64,000 nt of DNA. Source: Acidimicrobiales bacterium (GTDB lineage: Bacteria > Actinomycetota > Acidimicrobiia > Acidimicrobiales > Iamiaceae). Within the stretch, counting starts at the first letter, position 1; the number at the start of each line of letters is the position of its first letter. Location: assembly GCA_035630295.1 (NCBI GenBank), contig DASQKY010000051.1, positions 104,994-168,993 of the forward strand, in the 5' to 3' direction. The notes beneath the pieces are model-generated. The model saw only the letters and a list, made by a program, of their open reading frames with translations, was not told the DNA's origin and did no database searches. The position numbers and the translations under genes were made by a program. Positions 25,024 through 35,157 of the stretch are shown here, one piece after another.

Positions 25024-26474
25024 CCGCCGACCCCCGCCTCCTCGTCGTCGACGTCGGCACCAGCAGCGTGCGGGCCGGCACCGTCGGCCGCGACGCCCGC
25101 GTGGCCCACGTCCACCACCGTCCCCTCCTGCCCGACACGCCGGCCCCGGGCCTGGTCGAGTTCGACGGCGCCCTGATGGCCACCACCGTCCTGGAGGTGG
25201 CCCGGGCCGCCCTGGCCGAAAGCGGCCCGGTCACCGCGGTGGGCATCACCAACCAGCGGGCCTCGACCCTGGTGTGGGACCGGGCCACCGGGGAGCCCGT
25301 GGCCCCCGGCCTGGGCTGGCAGGACCTCCGCACCATCGGCACCGTGCTGGAGCTGTCGGCCGAGGGCATCCACATGGCCCCCAACCTCCTGGGCACCAAG
25401 GCCCAGGCCATCCTGGACCAGGTCGACCCCGACCGGAGCCGGGACCTGTGCATCGGCACCGTCGACTCGTGGGTGGCGTGGACGCTCTCCGAGGGCGCCC
25501 TGCACGTCACCGACCCCACCAACGCCGCCCTCACCGGGCTCCGCACCCTCGACAGCACCGGCTGGGACGACGACGTGCTGGCCCGCCTGGGCATCCCGGC
25601 CGACGCCCTGCCCCGCGTGGTCGACTCGGTCGGGGTGGTGGGGCCGGCCACCGCCCTCGACGGGGCGCCGCCCATCGCCGGCCTGGCCGGCGACCAGCAG
25701 GCCTCCCTGGTGGGCCAGGGCTGCCTGGCCCGGGGCCAGGCCAAGGCCACCTTCGGCACCGGCGGCATGCTGGACGTGTGCCTCGGCCCCGAGCGGCCCG
25801 CCTTCGCCACCCGGGGACCGGCCGGCGCCTTCCCCATCGTCACCCGCAGCCGGGGCGGGGAGCTGACCTGGGGCGTGGAGGCGGCCATGCTCTCGGCCGG
25901 GACCAACGTGGAGTGGCTGCGCGACGACATGGGCCTCATCGCCGATGCCGCCGAGTCCCACACCGTGGCCGCGGCCTGCGACGACAGCGAGGGCGTCTGG
26001 TTCGTGCCCGCCCTGCTGGGCCTGGGCGCCCCCAAGTGGGACTACGGGGCCCGGGGCACCCTGCTGGGCGTGAGCCGGGGCTCGGGCCGGGCCCAGGTCG
26101 TCCGGGCCGTGCTGGAGGGCGTGGCCCACCGGGGCGCCGACCTGCTGGAGGCGGCCGAGGCCGACGGGGGGGTGGACATCCCCCGCCTGCGGGTCGACGG
26201 GGGCATGAGCGACAACCCCACGTTCGTCCAGGCGCTGGCCGACGCCACCCAGCGCCCGATCGAGGTCTCGCCCGAACGGGAGGCCACCACGCTGGGGGCC
26301 GCCTACCTGGCCGGGCTGGCCACCGGGGTGTGGTCCGAGGACGCCGAGCTGGCCGCCCTGTGGGCGCCCCGGGCCGTGGTCGAGCCGGCCCGGGCCCTGG
26401 ACCGGGAGCGCTGGGCCGAGGCCGTCCGGCGGTCCGAGCGGTGGATCCCGGAGCTGTCCGGGCTCGACTTCTGA
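25020..26474 (+). CDS. glpK: FGGY-family carbohydrate kinase, probable glycerol kinase
   Basis: A 484-residue FGGY kinase. The N-terminal phosphate loop is VVDVGTSSVRAG (usual DQGTTS replaced by DVGTSS), then GITNQRASTLVWDRATGEP and LAGDQQASLVGQG with the catalytic Asp, GTGGMLDVC, and the C-terminal FGGY signature region RVDGGMSDNPTFVQALAD and EREATTLGAAYLAG. Located with GlpD, it should phosphorylate glycerol, although substrate specificity in this family cannot be settled from sequence. ATG 25020 overlaps the previous stop; GAGGA precedes it. Confidence 0.87.
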   Translation: MTADPRLLVVDVGTSSVRAGTVGRDARVAHVHHRPLLPDTPAPGLVEFDGALMATTVLEVARAALAESGPVTAVGITNQRASTLVWDRATGEPVAPGLGWQDLRTIGTVLELSAEGIHMAPNLLGTKAQAILDQVDPDRSRDLCIGTVDSWVAWTLSEGALHVTDPTNAALTGLRTLDSTGWDDDVLARLGIPADALPRVVDSVGVVGPATALDGAPPIAGLAGDQQASLVGQGCLARGQAKATFGTGGMLDVCLGPERPAFATRGPAGAFPIVTRSRGGELTWGVEAAMLSAGTNVEWLRDDMGLIADAAESHTVAAACDDSEGVWFVPALLGLGAPKWDYGARGTLLGVSRGSGRAQVVRAVLEGVAHRGADLLEAAEADGGVDIPRLRVDGGMSDNPTFVQALADATQRPIEVSPEREATTLGAAYLAGLATGVWSEDAELAALWAPRAVVEPARALDRERWAEAVRRSERWIPELSGLDF

Positions 26475-26559
26475 GGCCGCGGGGGCGCGCACTAGACATG
26501 GCGACCGTGCCGCTGCCGACCGGGGCCCCGACCCCGGGGTGCCGACCCAAGGAGGACGA

Positions 26560-27510
26560 GTGGGGACCCACCCGCGACTGCCAGGCCTGACCGCCGACCG
26601 GGAGCCCGGCGAGGCCATGCCGCTGGTCCTGGCGGCCGACGCCGGGGCGTCCCGGCGGGCCTTCCTGACCAAGGTGGCGATCGGGGGCGCGGCCCTCACC
26701 GTCGGGTCCCAGCTGGTGCCGGCCACCCGCCTGCTCCCCACCTCCGGGGCCCAGGAGGGCGGCGAGGCGCTGGCCCTCGACGAGGACGAGACCCGGATGG
26801 AGTTCCTGGCCAGCATCGCCCTGGCCGCCTCGGAGGCCTACCGGGCCGCCGCGGCCCGCACCACCGATCCCCTGCCCGAGCCGGTGGCCGAGGTGGTCGC
26901 CGCCTTCGGCCAGCACCACAGCCAGCAGGCCACCACGTTCCTCGGCCTCCTGCCCGAGGGCTACGACATCGAGTCCCTGGCTCCCAACGCCACGCTCCTG
27001 GCCGAGCAGACCTCGGCCCTGGACGGGGCCGACGGCGCCGAGGCCGTGCTCGGCGCCCTCCGCTCGCTGGAGGAGTCCCTGGCCGCCACCCACTTCGTGG
27101 CTCTGGGGGCCCTGGAGTCCCAGGACGACGCCCGCGTGGTGGCCACCGCCCTGCCGGTCTGCGCCCAGCACGCCACCGTGCTCGGCGTGCTCGAGGGTCG
27201 GGCCCCGGCCGACGTGCTGCCCGAGGCCCAGACCGGCGAGGGCGCCCTGGCCCTGGCCGACCACCCGGTGACCGGCGGCACGGAGGGCGGCGCCGAGGGG
27301 GGCCAGGACAGCACCACCACCACCGCCAACGACGGCGGTGACGGCCCCGACGCCAACGGCGAGGGCGGCACCGGCCAAACCGGCGAGGGCACCGACACCG
27401 GCGGCGGCGGCGCCACCGACGAGGGCGGCACCGGCGGCGGCGACTCCGGCCAGGGCCAAGGTGGCCAGGGCCAGGGTGGCGCCGGCTCCGACGAGACGAC
27501 CGAGGGCTAG
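26560..27510 (+). CDS. Tat-exported ferritin-like domain protein
   Basis: A 316-residue protein. A twin-arginine signal (ASRRAFLTKVAIGGAALTVG, about residues 32-52) is followed by a ferritin-like four-helix region (about 70-230) containing SEAYRAA, FGQHHSQQA, RSLEESLAATHFVA and VCAQHATVLG, which carry Glu and His in diiron-like spacing. The last 80 residues are Gly/Thr/Asp-rich low complexity. The GTG start is supported by AAGGAGG ending four bases upstream. A second, related gene follows 13 bases later. Predicted to be folded in the cytoplasm, perhaps with metal, then exported. The true role is unknown. Confidence 0.8.
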   Translation: MGTHPRLPGLTADREPGEAMPLVLAADAGASRRAFLTKVAIGGAALTVGSQLVPATRLLPTSGAQEGGEALALDEDETRMEFLASIALAASEAYRAAAARTTDPLPEPVAEVVAAFGQHHSQQATTFLGLLPEGYDIESLAPNATLLAEQTSALDGADGAEAVLGALRSLEESLAATHFVALGALESQDDARVVATALPVCAQHATVLGVLEGRAPADVLPEAQTGEGALALADHPVTGGTEGGAEGGQDSTTTTANDGGDGPDANGEGGTGQTGEGTDTGGGGATDEGGTGGGDSGQGQGGQGQGGAGSDETTEG

Positions 27511-27523
27511 AGGAGACCGAGGC

Positions 27524-28399
27524 ATGCAGCCCCACGACATCGACGCCCCGGCCGGACGCCGGCAGTTCCTGAAGCTGGGCGGGGGGGCCGTGCTCGGCGC
27601 CGCCGTCCTGGCCGCCTGCGGCAGCGACGAGGAGAGCCTCCCGGCCGAGACCGGCACCACCGTGCCCACCACGGCCACCACCCTGGCCCCGCCCCAGGGC
27701 ACCACCCCCGAGGAGGGCGCGGCCAACGACGCGGTGGTGACCCGCACCCTCCGCAGCTTCGAGCTGGCCGCCGTCGAGGTCTACGGCGTGCTGCTCAGCG
27801 ACGAGCCGGCGTCCACCGATCCGGACGTCACCGCCCTCCCGGCCGCCATCACCTACGCGGAGGACGTGGACGAGGTGCTCACGCTGCTCGGCGAGCGCCA
27901 CACCGCCCACGCCGCCGCGCTGGTGAGCGTGGTGTCGGCCGCCGGGGGCGAGCCGGTGAGCGAGCCCAACCAGGGCGTCCTCGACGTGCTGCTGATGGCC
28001 CAGCTCCCCGACCTGACCACCCAGGAGGCGGTCCTCCGGCTGGCCCGCTCCGTGGAGGAGATCGGCGCCGCCACCCACGCCTGGGCCGCCGGCGTGGTGA
28101 CCACGGCCGAGCTGCGCCAGGACCTCATGGCCATCGGGGCGGTGGCCGCCCGCCAGACGGCGTCGGTCGACCTGCTGCTCGACCCCACCGGCCAGTCGGC
28201 CGCCCTGCAGCCGATGCTCGACACCTCGGGCCCGGCCCGCCTGCCCGAGGCCCTGCTGGTCCAGGAGGGCCAGGACGGCGGCGACGTGAGCGCCGACCCC
28301 GAGGCCGCAGCCGCCGAGGGCGAGGGCACCGGGGACGGGGCCGAGAGCGAGGGCGACGGCGGCGGCGGGGCCGTGGGCGAGTCCGACGGCGGCGGTTGA
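27524..28399 (+). CDS. Tat lipoprotein with ferritin-like domain
   Basis: A 291-residue paralogue of the preceding gene. GRRQFLKLGGGAVLGAAVLAAC is a twin-arginine signal with a lipobox (Cys about residue 33), so the product should be lipid-anchored outside the membrane. The ferritin-like helices (about 68-225) include RSFELAAVEVYG, LGERHTAHAAAL, RSVEEIGAATHAWAAG and ARQTASVD. The acidic/Gly-rich tail of about 40 residues resembles its neighbour's. The start has AGGAGA upstream. The pair is co-transcribed and probably acts together. Confidence 0.8.
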   Translation: MQPHDIDAPAGRRQFLKLGGGAVLGAAVLAACGSDEESLPAETGTTVPTTATTLAPPQGTTPEEGAANDAVVTRTLRSFELAAVEVYGVLLSDEPASTDPDVTALPAAITYAEDVDEVLTLLGERHTAHAAALVSVVSAAGGEPVSEPNQGVLDVLLMAQLPDLTTQEAVLRLARSVEEIGAATHAWAAGVVTTAELRQDLMAIGAVAARQTASVDLLLDPTGQSAALQPMLDTSGPARLPEALLVQEGQDGGDVSADPEAAAAEGEGTGDGAESEGDGGGGAVGESDGGG

Positions 28400-28429
28400 C
28401 CGCCACGCCCGACCCGCACCGCGGGCGCG

Positions 28430-28459
28430 TTCGACGGGCCGGCACCCACGGGCCAGACT
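28430..28459 (+). promoter_or_regulatory. Possible rnpB promoter
   Basis: TTCGAC (28430-28435), 18-base spacer, CAGACT (28454-28459), five bases before the predicted P1 stem. The sequence cacgggccagactgg recurs at the upp promoter. Confidence 0.4.
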
Positions 28460-28463
28460 GGAC

Positions 28464-28846
<383 letters not shown>

Positions 28847-28991
28847 ACCCCCTGACCAGGGGAAACGCCCCCGCGAAGGCCTGCAACCCCACATCAGCCC
28901 CACCACACCGATCTGACCAGGGCCGATGCGTCGCCCCCTGGACCTTGAGTGTATTTCTCGACTTCTGGGCGCAGCGTCCGATGAGCGGGGC

Positions 28992-31373
28992 ATGAGCGAA
29001 ACCCGTCGCGCCGCGGACGCGCCCGACACGGTGGACCCCGACGACGTGGCGGACCGCTCGCCACGGCGCCACTGGATCACCCGAGCCCGGGCCTGGCTGC
29101 CCCGGGGGGGCACCTTCAGCCCCGAGGACTTCGCGGCCCGGCACCGGACCGTGCTGGTCGTCCTGTGGGGCCACGTCCCCGCCCTCCTGGCCTTCGGCCT
29201 GATCCGGGGGGTGCCGCTGACCCACCTCCTCCTGGAGTCTCAGGTGGTGGTGTGCATCGCCGCCGCCGCCTCCCAGAAGCACGTCTTCGCTCCCCGCCTG
29301 CGGGCCGCCCTGGCCGCCGTCGGGCTGCTGCTGTGCTCGGCCATCCTCGTGCACCTCTCGGGCGGCTCCATCGAGATGCACTTCCACTTCTTCGTCATGG
29401 TCAGCCTCATCTCGCTGTACCTGGACTGGCTGCCCTTCCTGGTGGCCATCGGCTTCGTCGCCCTCCACCACGCGGTGCTGGGCATGGCCCAGCCCCGGCG
29501 CGTGTTCGACCACGACGCGGCGTGGGCCGCCCCGTGGAAGTGGGCCCTGATCCACGCCGGCTTCGTGCTGGCCGCCAGCGCCGCCCAGATCGTCTCCTGG
29601 CGCGTGGTCGAGGACCAGCACGACCGGTCCCAACGGTCGTTGCGGCGGAGCGAGCGTCGCTTCCGGGCCCTCATCGAGCACTCCCTCGACGCCGTGGCCG
29701 TCGTCTCCCCGGAGGGGCAGGTCGTCTACGACAGCGCCTCGGTCGAGCGGGTCCTGGGCTTCCCTCCCGGCCACCGCACGGGCGAGCCGGCTCTCGACTT
29801 CGTCCACCCGGAGGACGTGCCCCGGGCCGCGGCGGTGATGACCTCGGTCCTCCAGGAGGCCGGTTCCACCCAGACCGTCGAGCTGCGGGGCCGCCACGAG
29901 GACGGCTCCTGGCGCTGGCTCGACGCCCGGGTCACCAACCTGGTCGACCAGCCCGACATCGGGGGCCTGGTCGTCAACTTCCGCGACGTGACGGCCAAGC
30001 GGCAGCTGGAGGACGAGCTGGCCCACCAGGCCTTCCACGACTCCCTGACCGGCCTGGCCAACCGTGCCCTGTTCCTGGATCGCCTGGAGCACGCCCTGAC
30101 CCGCCAGGGCCGGGTGCCGACCGAGACCCTGGCCGTGCTGTTCGTGGACCTGGACGACTTCAAGACGGTGAACGACGCGCTGGGCCACGGCGCCGGCGAC
30201 CGCCTGCTCCAGGAGATCGGCGGCCGCCTCCGGGACTGGTCCCGGACCTCGGACACGTGCGCCCGCCTGGGCGGGGACGAGTTCGCCGTCCTCATCGAGG
30301 GCCTGCGCGACGAGGACGAGGCCACCACCACCGGCAACCGGCTCCTCGAGGTGCTGTGCCAGCCGTTGACGGTCGAGGGCAACCTCATCGTCCTCAGCGC
30401 CAGCGTCGGGATCGTGGTCAGCGACGGCACCGAGACGGCCGAGGACCTGGTCCGCAACGCGGACCTGGCCATGTTCCGGGCCAAGCGCACCGGCAAGGGC
30501 CGCTTCGAGCTGTACGAGAAGGCCATGCACGACGACGCCCGGCACCGCCTGGACATGCGCGAGGCCCTGCGCCGGGCCATCGACCAGGGCGAGCTGGTCA
30601 ACCACTACCAGCCCATCGTCGACCTGAGCACCGGCGCCCTGGTCGGCGCCGAGACGCTGCTGCGGTGGAACCACCCCCGCCGGGGCGTGCTGGCGCCCGA
30701 GGCCTTCCTGGAGATCGCCGAGGAGACCGGGCTGATCTCGCCCATCGGGCGCGCCGTCCTGCAGCGGGCGTGCCGGGACGCGGCCTCGTGGCCGACCGTC
30801 GACGGCCCGCCGCTGACGGTCAGCGTGAACCTCTCGCCCCGGCAGCTCCAGGAGCCGACCATCGTCGCCGACGTGGCCGAGGCCCTGGCCACCGCCGGGC
30901 TGCCCGGTGAGCACCTGACCCTGGAGATCACCGAGTCGGTCCTCATCCACGACCCGGGAGCGGCGGCGGCCACGCTCCGGGACCTGAAGGACCTGGGGGT
31001 CTCCATCGCCCTCGACGACTTCGGGACCGGGTTCTCGTCCCTCAGCCACCTGGCCCGCTTCCCGGTGGACTGCCTGAAGATCGACAAGAGCTTCATCGAC
31101 CCCCTGACCGAGGGGGCCGACCAGGAGCACGCCGCCCTGGTCGACGCCATCCTGGAGATGAGCAACCGGCTGAAGCTGAAGGTCACCGCCGAAGGTGTGG
31201 AGCGCCTCGACCAGGTCGAGCGCCTGATCGAGTTGGGCTGCGCCACCGGCCAGGGCTGGCACTTCGCCAAGGCCATGTCCCACGAGCACCTGGTCCGCCT
31301 GCTCACCTTCGACCTCCCCACCGGCTCCCTCCCTCCCGCCCTCGAGGACGCCCGCCCCCACGAGACCGCCTGA
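28992..31373 (+). CDS. GGDEF/EAL cyclic-di-GMP protein with membrane and PAS domains
   Basis: A 793-residue signalling protein. The N-terminal region has about five transmembrane helices (residues 50-180), then a short coiled coil, a PAS domain (about 215-325, [18 protein letters not shown]), a GGDEF domain (GGDEF near residue 428) and a C-terminal EAL domain. The EAL motif reads ETL in [11 protein letters not shown], but [31 protein letters not shown] and TAEGVE keep the metal and catalytic residues. It may both make and degrade c-di-GMP. ATG 28992 overlaps a four-codon frame as ATGA; ATG 28926 is a possible earlier start. Confidence 0.9.
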   Translation: MSETRRAADAPDTVDPDDVADRSPRRHWITRARAWLPRGGTFSPEDFAARHRTVLVVLWGHVPALLAFGLIRGVPLTHLLLESQVVVCIAAAASQKHVFAPRLRAALAAVGLLLCSAILVHLSGGSIEMHFHFFVMVSLISLYLDWLPFLVAIGFVALHHAVLGMAQPRRVFDHDAAWAAPWKWALIHAGFVLAASAAQIVSWRVVEDQHDRSQRSLRRSERRFRALIEHSLDAVAVVSPEGQVVYDSASVERVLGFPPGHRTGEPALDFVHPEDVPRAAAVMTSVLQEAGSTQTVELRGRHEDGSWRWLDARVTNLVDQPDIGGLVVNFRDVTAKRQLEDELAHQAFHDSLTGLANRALFLDRLEHALTRQGRVPTETLAVLFVDLDDFKTVNDALGHGAGDRLLQEIGGRLRDWSRTSDTCARLGGDEFAVLIEGLRDEDEATTTGNRLLEVLCQPLTVEGNLIVLSASVGIVVSDGTETAEDLVRNADLAMFRAKRTGKGRFELYEKAMHDDARHRLDMREALRRAIDQGELVNHYQPIVDLSTGALVGAETLLRWNHPRRGVLAPEAFLEIAEETGLISPIGRAVLQRACRDAASWPTVDGPPLTVSVNLSPRQLQEPTIVADVAEALATAGLPGEHLTLEITESVLIHDPGAAAATLRDLKDLGVSIALDDFGTGFSSLSHLARFPVDCLKIDKSFIDPLTEGADQEHAALVDAILEMSNRLKLKVTAEGVERLDQVERLIELGCATGQGWHFAKAMSHEHLVRLLTFDLPTGSLPPALEDARPHETA

Positions 31374-31382
31374 CCGTCCCGA

Positions 31383-31424
31383 GGTGGGTGGGGTCGTCAC
31401 CGTCGAGCGACGACCCCACCTACC
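31383..31424. terminator. Bidirectional hairpin between convergent genes
   Basis: Arms 31383-31398 and 31409-31424 pair over 16 bp with one wobble; core GGTGGGGTCGTC/GACGACCCCACC, ten-base loop. It sits between the GGDEF/EAL stop and the lipoprotein stop, so it can serve both; no U-tract. Confidence 0.6.
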
Positions 31425-31431
31425 CGGCGGA

Positions 31432-32022
31432 TCAGGTCAGCTCGAGATCGGTGACCGTTGCCGACACGCCGTTGAGGCTGGCGAATGGCGAATCGCACTC
31501 GCCGGCCTCGAAGTAGCCCGACCCGTCGAGCGGGCCATCGGGATAGGCGCCGTACAGGGAAAGATGGAGGAGCAGCTCGCACACCTGCTCACCTGGTCCG
31601 CAGGTCGCCGGCGCTTCCACATCGCCATCCAGGTCGTGGATGGTGAGGTAGAGCGTCACGTTCTGCGTCCAGAACCCTCCCGCCGTGATGCTCCCGGTGT
31701 TGTCGGCTTCGACACCGGTGTAGAGCTCGCTCTCGAGTCGCCACCACTGGCCTGCGAAGCGGTACACCATCTCGGGCACGTCCACGCCGGTGACCTCGGT
31801 GGTCGTGGGCAGAGAGCCGGCCAGGTCGGTGTCGACGCCGACTTGGTGCCAATCGACGTCACAGGGATCCTCGGCCGGCGGCTCGTTGAGCTCGAAGCCG
31901 AACTCGTACGGGTCGACTTCAAAGGTGAGGGTGTCGCCGGTGTCGCAGCTGGCCGCAGTCAACGTGACCAGGACCGAGACGACGAGGACGAGCAGGGGCC
32001 GACGACGGCCGACGATGCGCAT
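31432..32022 (-). CDS. Small secreted lipoprotein of unknown function
   Basis: A 196-residue protein with a signal peptide ending LTAASC (lipobox Cys about residue 26). The rest is acidic and beta-rich with six further Cys and no family I recognise. The ATG has AAAAGGAG seven bases upstream, an unusually strong and A-rich Shine-Dalgarno site for this window. Base composition is lower in G+C than its neighbours (38 of 60 bases at 31441-31500), and codon third positions vary more. This hints at later acquisition. Expected location is the outer face of the membrane. Confidence 0.7.
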   Translation of the reverse strand: MRIVGRRRPLLVLVVSVLVTLTAASCDTGDTLTFEVDPYEFGFELNEPPAEDPCDVDWHQVGVDTDLAGSLPTTTEVTGVDVPEMVYRFAGQWWRLESELYTGVEADNTGSITAGGFWTQNVTLYLTIHDLDGDVEAPATCGPGEQVCELLLHLSLYGAYPDGPLDGSGYFEAGECDSPFASLNGVSATVTDLELT

Positions 32023-32153
32023 GACGCGCTCCTTTTGATGGAGTGGGTGAACCGGCCCGCGACCGGTCGGCGCCAGTGGACCACCCCTCGGTTGCCATCC
32101 GTGCGCGAGGACGCCACTCAACGTGGGCTCGGGCCAAGACGACCCGTCGCCGG

Positions 32154-32159
32154 TACCCT
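32154..32159 (+). promoter_or_regulatory. -10 element TACCCT (leaderless add)
   Basis: TACCCT ends seven bases before ATG 32167. Confidence 0.45.
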
Positions 32160-32166
32160 CGGGGGC

Positions 32167-33264
32167 ATGGAGGAGCGGCTGAGCTTCGAGCAGATCCGGC
32201 GGGCTCCGAAGGTGCTGCTCCACGACCACCTCGACGGGGGGCTGCGGCCCCGGACGGTGGTGGAGCTGGCCGCCGAGCACGGCTACACCGGCCTGCCCAC
32301 CACCGACGTGGACGACCTGGCCGGGTGGTTCACCCAGGGGGCGGCCCGCCGCGACCTCGACCTCTACCTGGAGACCTTCGAGCACACCGTGGGCGTCCTC
32401 CAGGAACGCGACGCCCTGGCCCGGGTGGCCGCCGAGTGCGCCCAGGACCTGGCCGACGACGGCGTGGTCTACGCCGAGGTGCGCATGGCCCCCGAGCTGT
32501 GCCTGGAGCGGGGCCTGACCCTGGACGAGGCCATCGGGGCCATCCTCGAGGGGTTCCGCCTGGGCACCGCCGACGGGCGCCTGGAGGTCGGCCTCCTGGT
32601 CACCGCCATGCGCCACGCCGCCAACTCCAAGGAGGTGGCCGAGGCCGCCCTCCGCCACCGGGACGAGGGCGTGGTCGGCTTCGACATCGCCGGCAGCGAG
32701 GCCGGCCACCCCCCCACCCGCCACCTGGACGCCTTCCGCACCGTGTCGGAGGAGAACTTCCACATCACCATCCACGCCGGCGAGGCCTTCGGGCTGCCGT
32801 CGATCTGGGAGGCGGTGCAGATCTGCGGGGCCGAGCGCCTGGGCCACGGCGTGCGCATCGTGGACGACATCGACGTCACCGGCGACGGGGTCCGGCTGGG
32901 GCGCCTGGCCTCGTTCGTGCGCGACCGGCGGGTGCCGCTGGAGATGTGCCCGACCTCGAACGTCAACACCGGGGTGTGCGACACCATCGCCGAGCACCCC
33001 ATCGGCCTGCTGCGCCGGCTGCGGTTCCGGGTCACGGTCAACACCGACAACCGGCTGATGAGCGGCACGTCGATGAGCCGGGAGATGGCGCAGCTGGTCG
33101 ACGCCTTCGGCTACGGCTGGGACGACCTGGAGTGGCTCACCCTCAACGCCATGAAGTCGGCGTTCTGGCCCTTCGACCGGCGCCTGCGCATCATCAACGA
33201 GCGCATCAAGCCCGGCTACGCCGCGCTGCGGGCCTCCGGCCTGGGCGTCAGCCTGGCCGGTTAG
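32167..33264 (+). CDS. add: Adenosine deaminase
   Basis: A 365-residue metal-dependent hydrolase converting adenosine or deoxyadenosine to inosine. Zinc ligands and catalytic residues are seen in [12 protein letters not shown] (N-terminal His-x-His), [10 protein letters not shown] (His and Glu), RLGHGVRI, and [11 protein letters not shown] (Asp). Length is typical. Purine salvage fits the nearby upp, the adenosine-kinase-like PfkB gene, and the nucleoside importer at 58.6 kb. ATG 32167 is leaderless. Its stop overlaps the stop of the convergent DUF3089 gene (TTAG). Confidence 0.93.
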   Translation: MEERLSFEQIRRAPKVLLHDHLDGGLRPRTVVELAAEHGYTGLPTTDVDDLAGWFTQGAARRDLDLYLETFEHTVGVLQERDALARVAAECAQDLADDGVVYAEVRMAPELCLERGLTLDEAIGAILEGFRLGTADGRLEVGLLVTAMRHAANSKEVAEAALRHRDEGVVGFDIAGSEAGHPPTRHLDAFRTVSEENFHITIHAGEAFGLPSIWEAVQICGAERLGHGVRIVDDIDVTGDGVRLGRLASFVRDRRVPLEMCPTSNVNTGVCDTIAEHPIGLLRRLRFRVTVNTDNRLMSGTSMSREMAQLVDAFGYGWDDLEWLTLNAMKSAFWPFDRRLRIINERIKPGYAALRASGLGVSLAG

Positions 33265-34490
33265 CGCGGCGGCTGGCCGTCGGCGGTGTAGGCCTCGCCC
33301 TGGACCCGGGCCAGCTCCACCAGGTCGTCGAGGGCCACGGTCATGTCCACGAGGTGCAGGCCCCACTCGTGGTCGAGGGTCTCGGTCACCAGGCTGCCCA
33401 GGGGCCGGGGGTCGGCGGCATCGGCCCGGGCCACCGACAGGTAGTCGTGCGTCTCGGTGGCCTGGCACGACACGTCGAGGGCGTCGGGCAGGGCCACGAA
33501 CGGCGTGGTGACGTCCTCGGTGCCCTCGACCCGGCCCACCAGCGGCGCCTCGACGGGGGCCACCGGGTCGGCGTGCTGGCGGCCCAGCAGGCCCACGGCG
33601 TCGACGCACAGGGCCCGGCCCCCCTCCCCGGCGTCGGCGAAGATGCCCCCCGCCGGTGGCGGTGAGCCCTCGGGCCAGCTCGACCACGTCACCACGCAGC
33701 CGACCTGCTCGGCCGAGGTGCAGGCCGGGATGGAGCTGAACGTGCCCCCGACCTCGGCGCCCTCCGGCGCCCGGGCCGCCCCGCCGAACAGGTAGGCGGC
33801 CACCAGCCGGTCGCGGAGGGCCGGCTCGTCGTCGACCTCCTGGCGCAGCAGGTCCACCAGGTGGCCCATGCCCTGCGAGTGTCCGATGACGATCACGCCC
33901 CGGCCGTCGTTCCAGCGGGTGATGTAGGTCTTCCAGGCGTCGAGCACGTCCGCGTAGGCCACGGGCCCGGCCTCGGCGAAGGCCCCACGCCCCAGCCCCG
34001 ACAGGGTGATCTGCTGGTAGGCGGGGGCGAAGACCCGGCACGAGCGGGCGAACTGGGCGGCCTGGGCCACGACGGTCAGGGCCTCGGGATCGCTGCGCCC
34101 CACCACCCGGTTGCTGTTGTTGCGGACGTCGTTGGACACCGTCGGGTAGACGTAGAAGCAGTCGATGGGGGGCTCCGCCGCCGGCTCCCGCTCCTCGACG
34201 GTCCGGGTGCCGTCGGCGGCGATGGTGGTGACGTCGAGGTCTCGGCAGACGTCGTCGGCCAGGTCGGGCCGGCAGATCCACGGCAGCTCCTCGTCGTAGA
34301 CGTTCGAGGCGTAGCCCGCGTAGGGAGCACCCCCGCCGCCGGCGCCCGTGGTCGACGACGAGGGCGCCGTGGTGGTCCCGTCGGCGCCCTCGGCGTCGCC
34401 GTCGGAGCTCGAGCAACCCGCCACCAGGACCAGGGCCGCCCCCACGGCGAGCAGGCGGCGGGCACGGCGAGGGACGGGGCGGGTCGTCAT
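33261..34490 (-). CDS. DUF3089 alpha/beta-hydrolase-like lipoprotein
   Basis: A 409-residue secreted protein. The signal peptide ends in LVLVAGC (lipobox), followed by a Ser/Thr/Gly linker. The core has [13 protein letters not shown] and the nucleophile elbow [15 protein letters not shown] (about residue 195), as in DUF3089 (lipase/esterase-like) proteins. C-terminal motifs with Cys pairs ([11 protein letters not shown]) may be disulphides. Substrate unknown; extracellular ester hydrolysis is likely. ATG 34490 lies eight bases from a -10-like element shared with the divergent upp gene, only 19 bases away. Confidence 0.82.
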   Translation of the reverse strand: MTTRPVPRRARRLLAVGAALVLVAGCSSSDGDAEGADGTTTAPSSSTTGAGGGGAPYAGYASNVYDEELPWICRPDLADDVCRDLDVTTIAADGTRTVEEREPAAEPPIDCFYVYPTVSNDVRNNSNRVVGRSDPEALTVVAQAAQFARSCRVFAPAYQQITLSGLGRGAFAEAGPVAYADVLDAWKTYITRWNDGRGVIVIGHSQGMGHLVDLLRQEVDDEPALRDRLVAAYLFGGAARAPEGAEVGGTFSSIPACTSAEQVGCVVTWSSWPEGSPPPAGGIFADAGEGGRALCVDAVGLLGRQHADPVAPVEAPLVGRVEGTEDVTTPFVALPDALDVSCQATETHDYLSVARADAADPRPLGSLVTETLDHEWGLHLVDMTVALDDLVELARVQGEAYTADGQPPR

Positions 34491-34497
34491 CACGGGC

Positions 34498-34504
34498 CAG
34501 ACTG
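34498..34504. promoter_or_regulatory. Shared bidirectional -10 palindrome (upp / DUF3089 lipoprotein)
   Basis: The near-palindrome CCAGACTGG (34497-34505) provides CAGACT on the plus strand, six bases before GTG 34510, and CAGTCT on the minus strand, eight bases before ATG 34490. Only 19 bases separate the two genes, so both must be leaderless or nearly so. Confidence 0.4.
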
Positions 34505-34509
34505 GCACA

Positions 34510-35133
34510 GTGCACACCACCGTCGTCGACCACCCACTCGCCGCCCAGGCCCTGGGCAGGCTGCGGGACGAGACCACCGAGCGGGTGGCCTTCCGCCAGG
34601 CCATGGACGACCTGGCCGGCATCCTGGTGGTGGAGGCCACCCGCACCCTGCCCACCGTCCAGGCCGAGGTGCGCACGCCCCTGGCCACCACCCGCGTGGT
34701 GCGGGTGCACCCGGCCCCGCTGGCCGTGCCGGTGCTGCGGGCCGGCCTGGGCCTGCTGCCCGGCGTGCTGCGCCTCCTCCCCGACGCCCCCACCGGCTTC
34801 ATCGGCGTGGCCCGGGACGAGGGCACGCTGGAGCCGGTGCCCTACATGGACTCGGTCCCCGCCGACCTGGGGGGCCGGCCGGTGCTGGTCCTCGACCCCA
34901 TGCTGGCCACCGGCGGGTCGCTCACCTACGCCTGCCGGCTGCTGCGGTCGCGGAACCCGGGCCGGGTGACGGCGATCTGCGTGCTGGCCGCCCCCGAGGG
35001 CGTGACCCGGGTGAGCAGCTCGGGCCTGGTCGACGACCTGGTGGTGGCGGCGGTGGACGAGCGCCTGGACGACACCGCCTACATCGTGCCCGGCCTGGGC
35101 GACGCCGGCGACCGCCTGTTCGGCACCGCCTGA
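34510..35133 (+). CDS. upp: Uracil phosphoribosyltransferase
   Basis: A 207-residue pyrimidine-salvage enzyme that makes UMP from uracil and PRPP. Recognisable segments are VPVLRAGLGLLPGVL, GVARDEGTLEPVPYMDSVP and the PRPP-binding loop VLDPMLATGGSL (about residues 135-146), plus the uracil-binding end YIVPGLGDAGDRLFGT. Length is standard. GTG 34510 is six bases after CAGACT and has no Shine-Dalgarno sequence. Confidence 0.95.
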   Translation: MHTTVVDHPLAAQALGRLRDETTERVAFRQAMDDLAGILVVEATRTLPTVQAEVRTPLATTRVVRVHPAPLAVPVLRAGLGLLPGVLRLLPDAPTGFIGVARDEGTLEPVPYMDSVPADLGGRPVLVLDPMLATGGSLTYACRLLRSRNPGRVTAICVLAAPEGVTRVSSSGLVDDLVVAAVDERLDDTAYIVPGLGDAGDRLFGTA

Positions 35134-35136
35134 GCC

Positions 35137-35157
35137 CGACCTGAACCGATCAGGTCG
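35137..35157. terminator. Short hairpin between convergent genes
   Basis: CGACCTGA (35137-35144) and TCAGGTCG (35150-35157) form a perfect 8-bp stem with a five-base loop. It lies between the upp stop and, overlapping, the stop codon of the SnoaL-like gene. Confidence 0.4.

Noticed and set aside
26499-26590. 30-codon ORF (MATVPLPTG...) overlapping the ferritin-like gene start, behind TAGACA
   Set aside because: The hexamer lacks the final T and is too close to the ATG; the real GTG has a near-perfect AAGGAGG site, so this does not match the leaderless micro-ORF pattern.
28981-28995. Four-codon ORF (MSGA) ending ATGA on the GGDEF gene start
   Set aside because: No -10 element at the required distance and too short to distinguish from chance.
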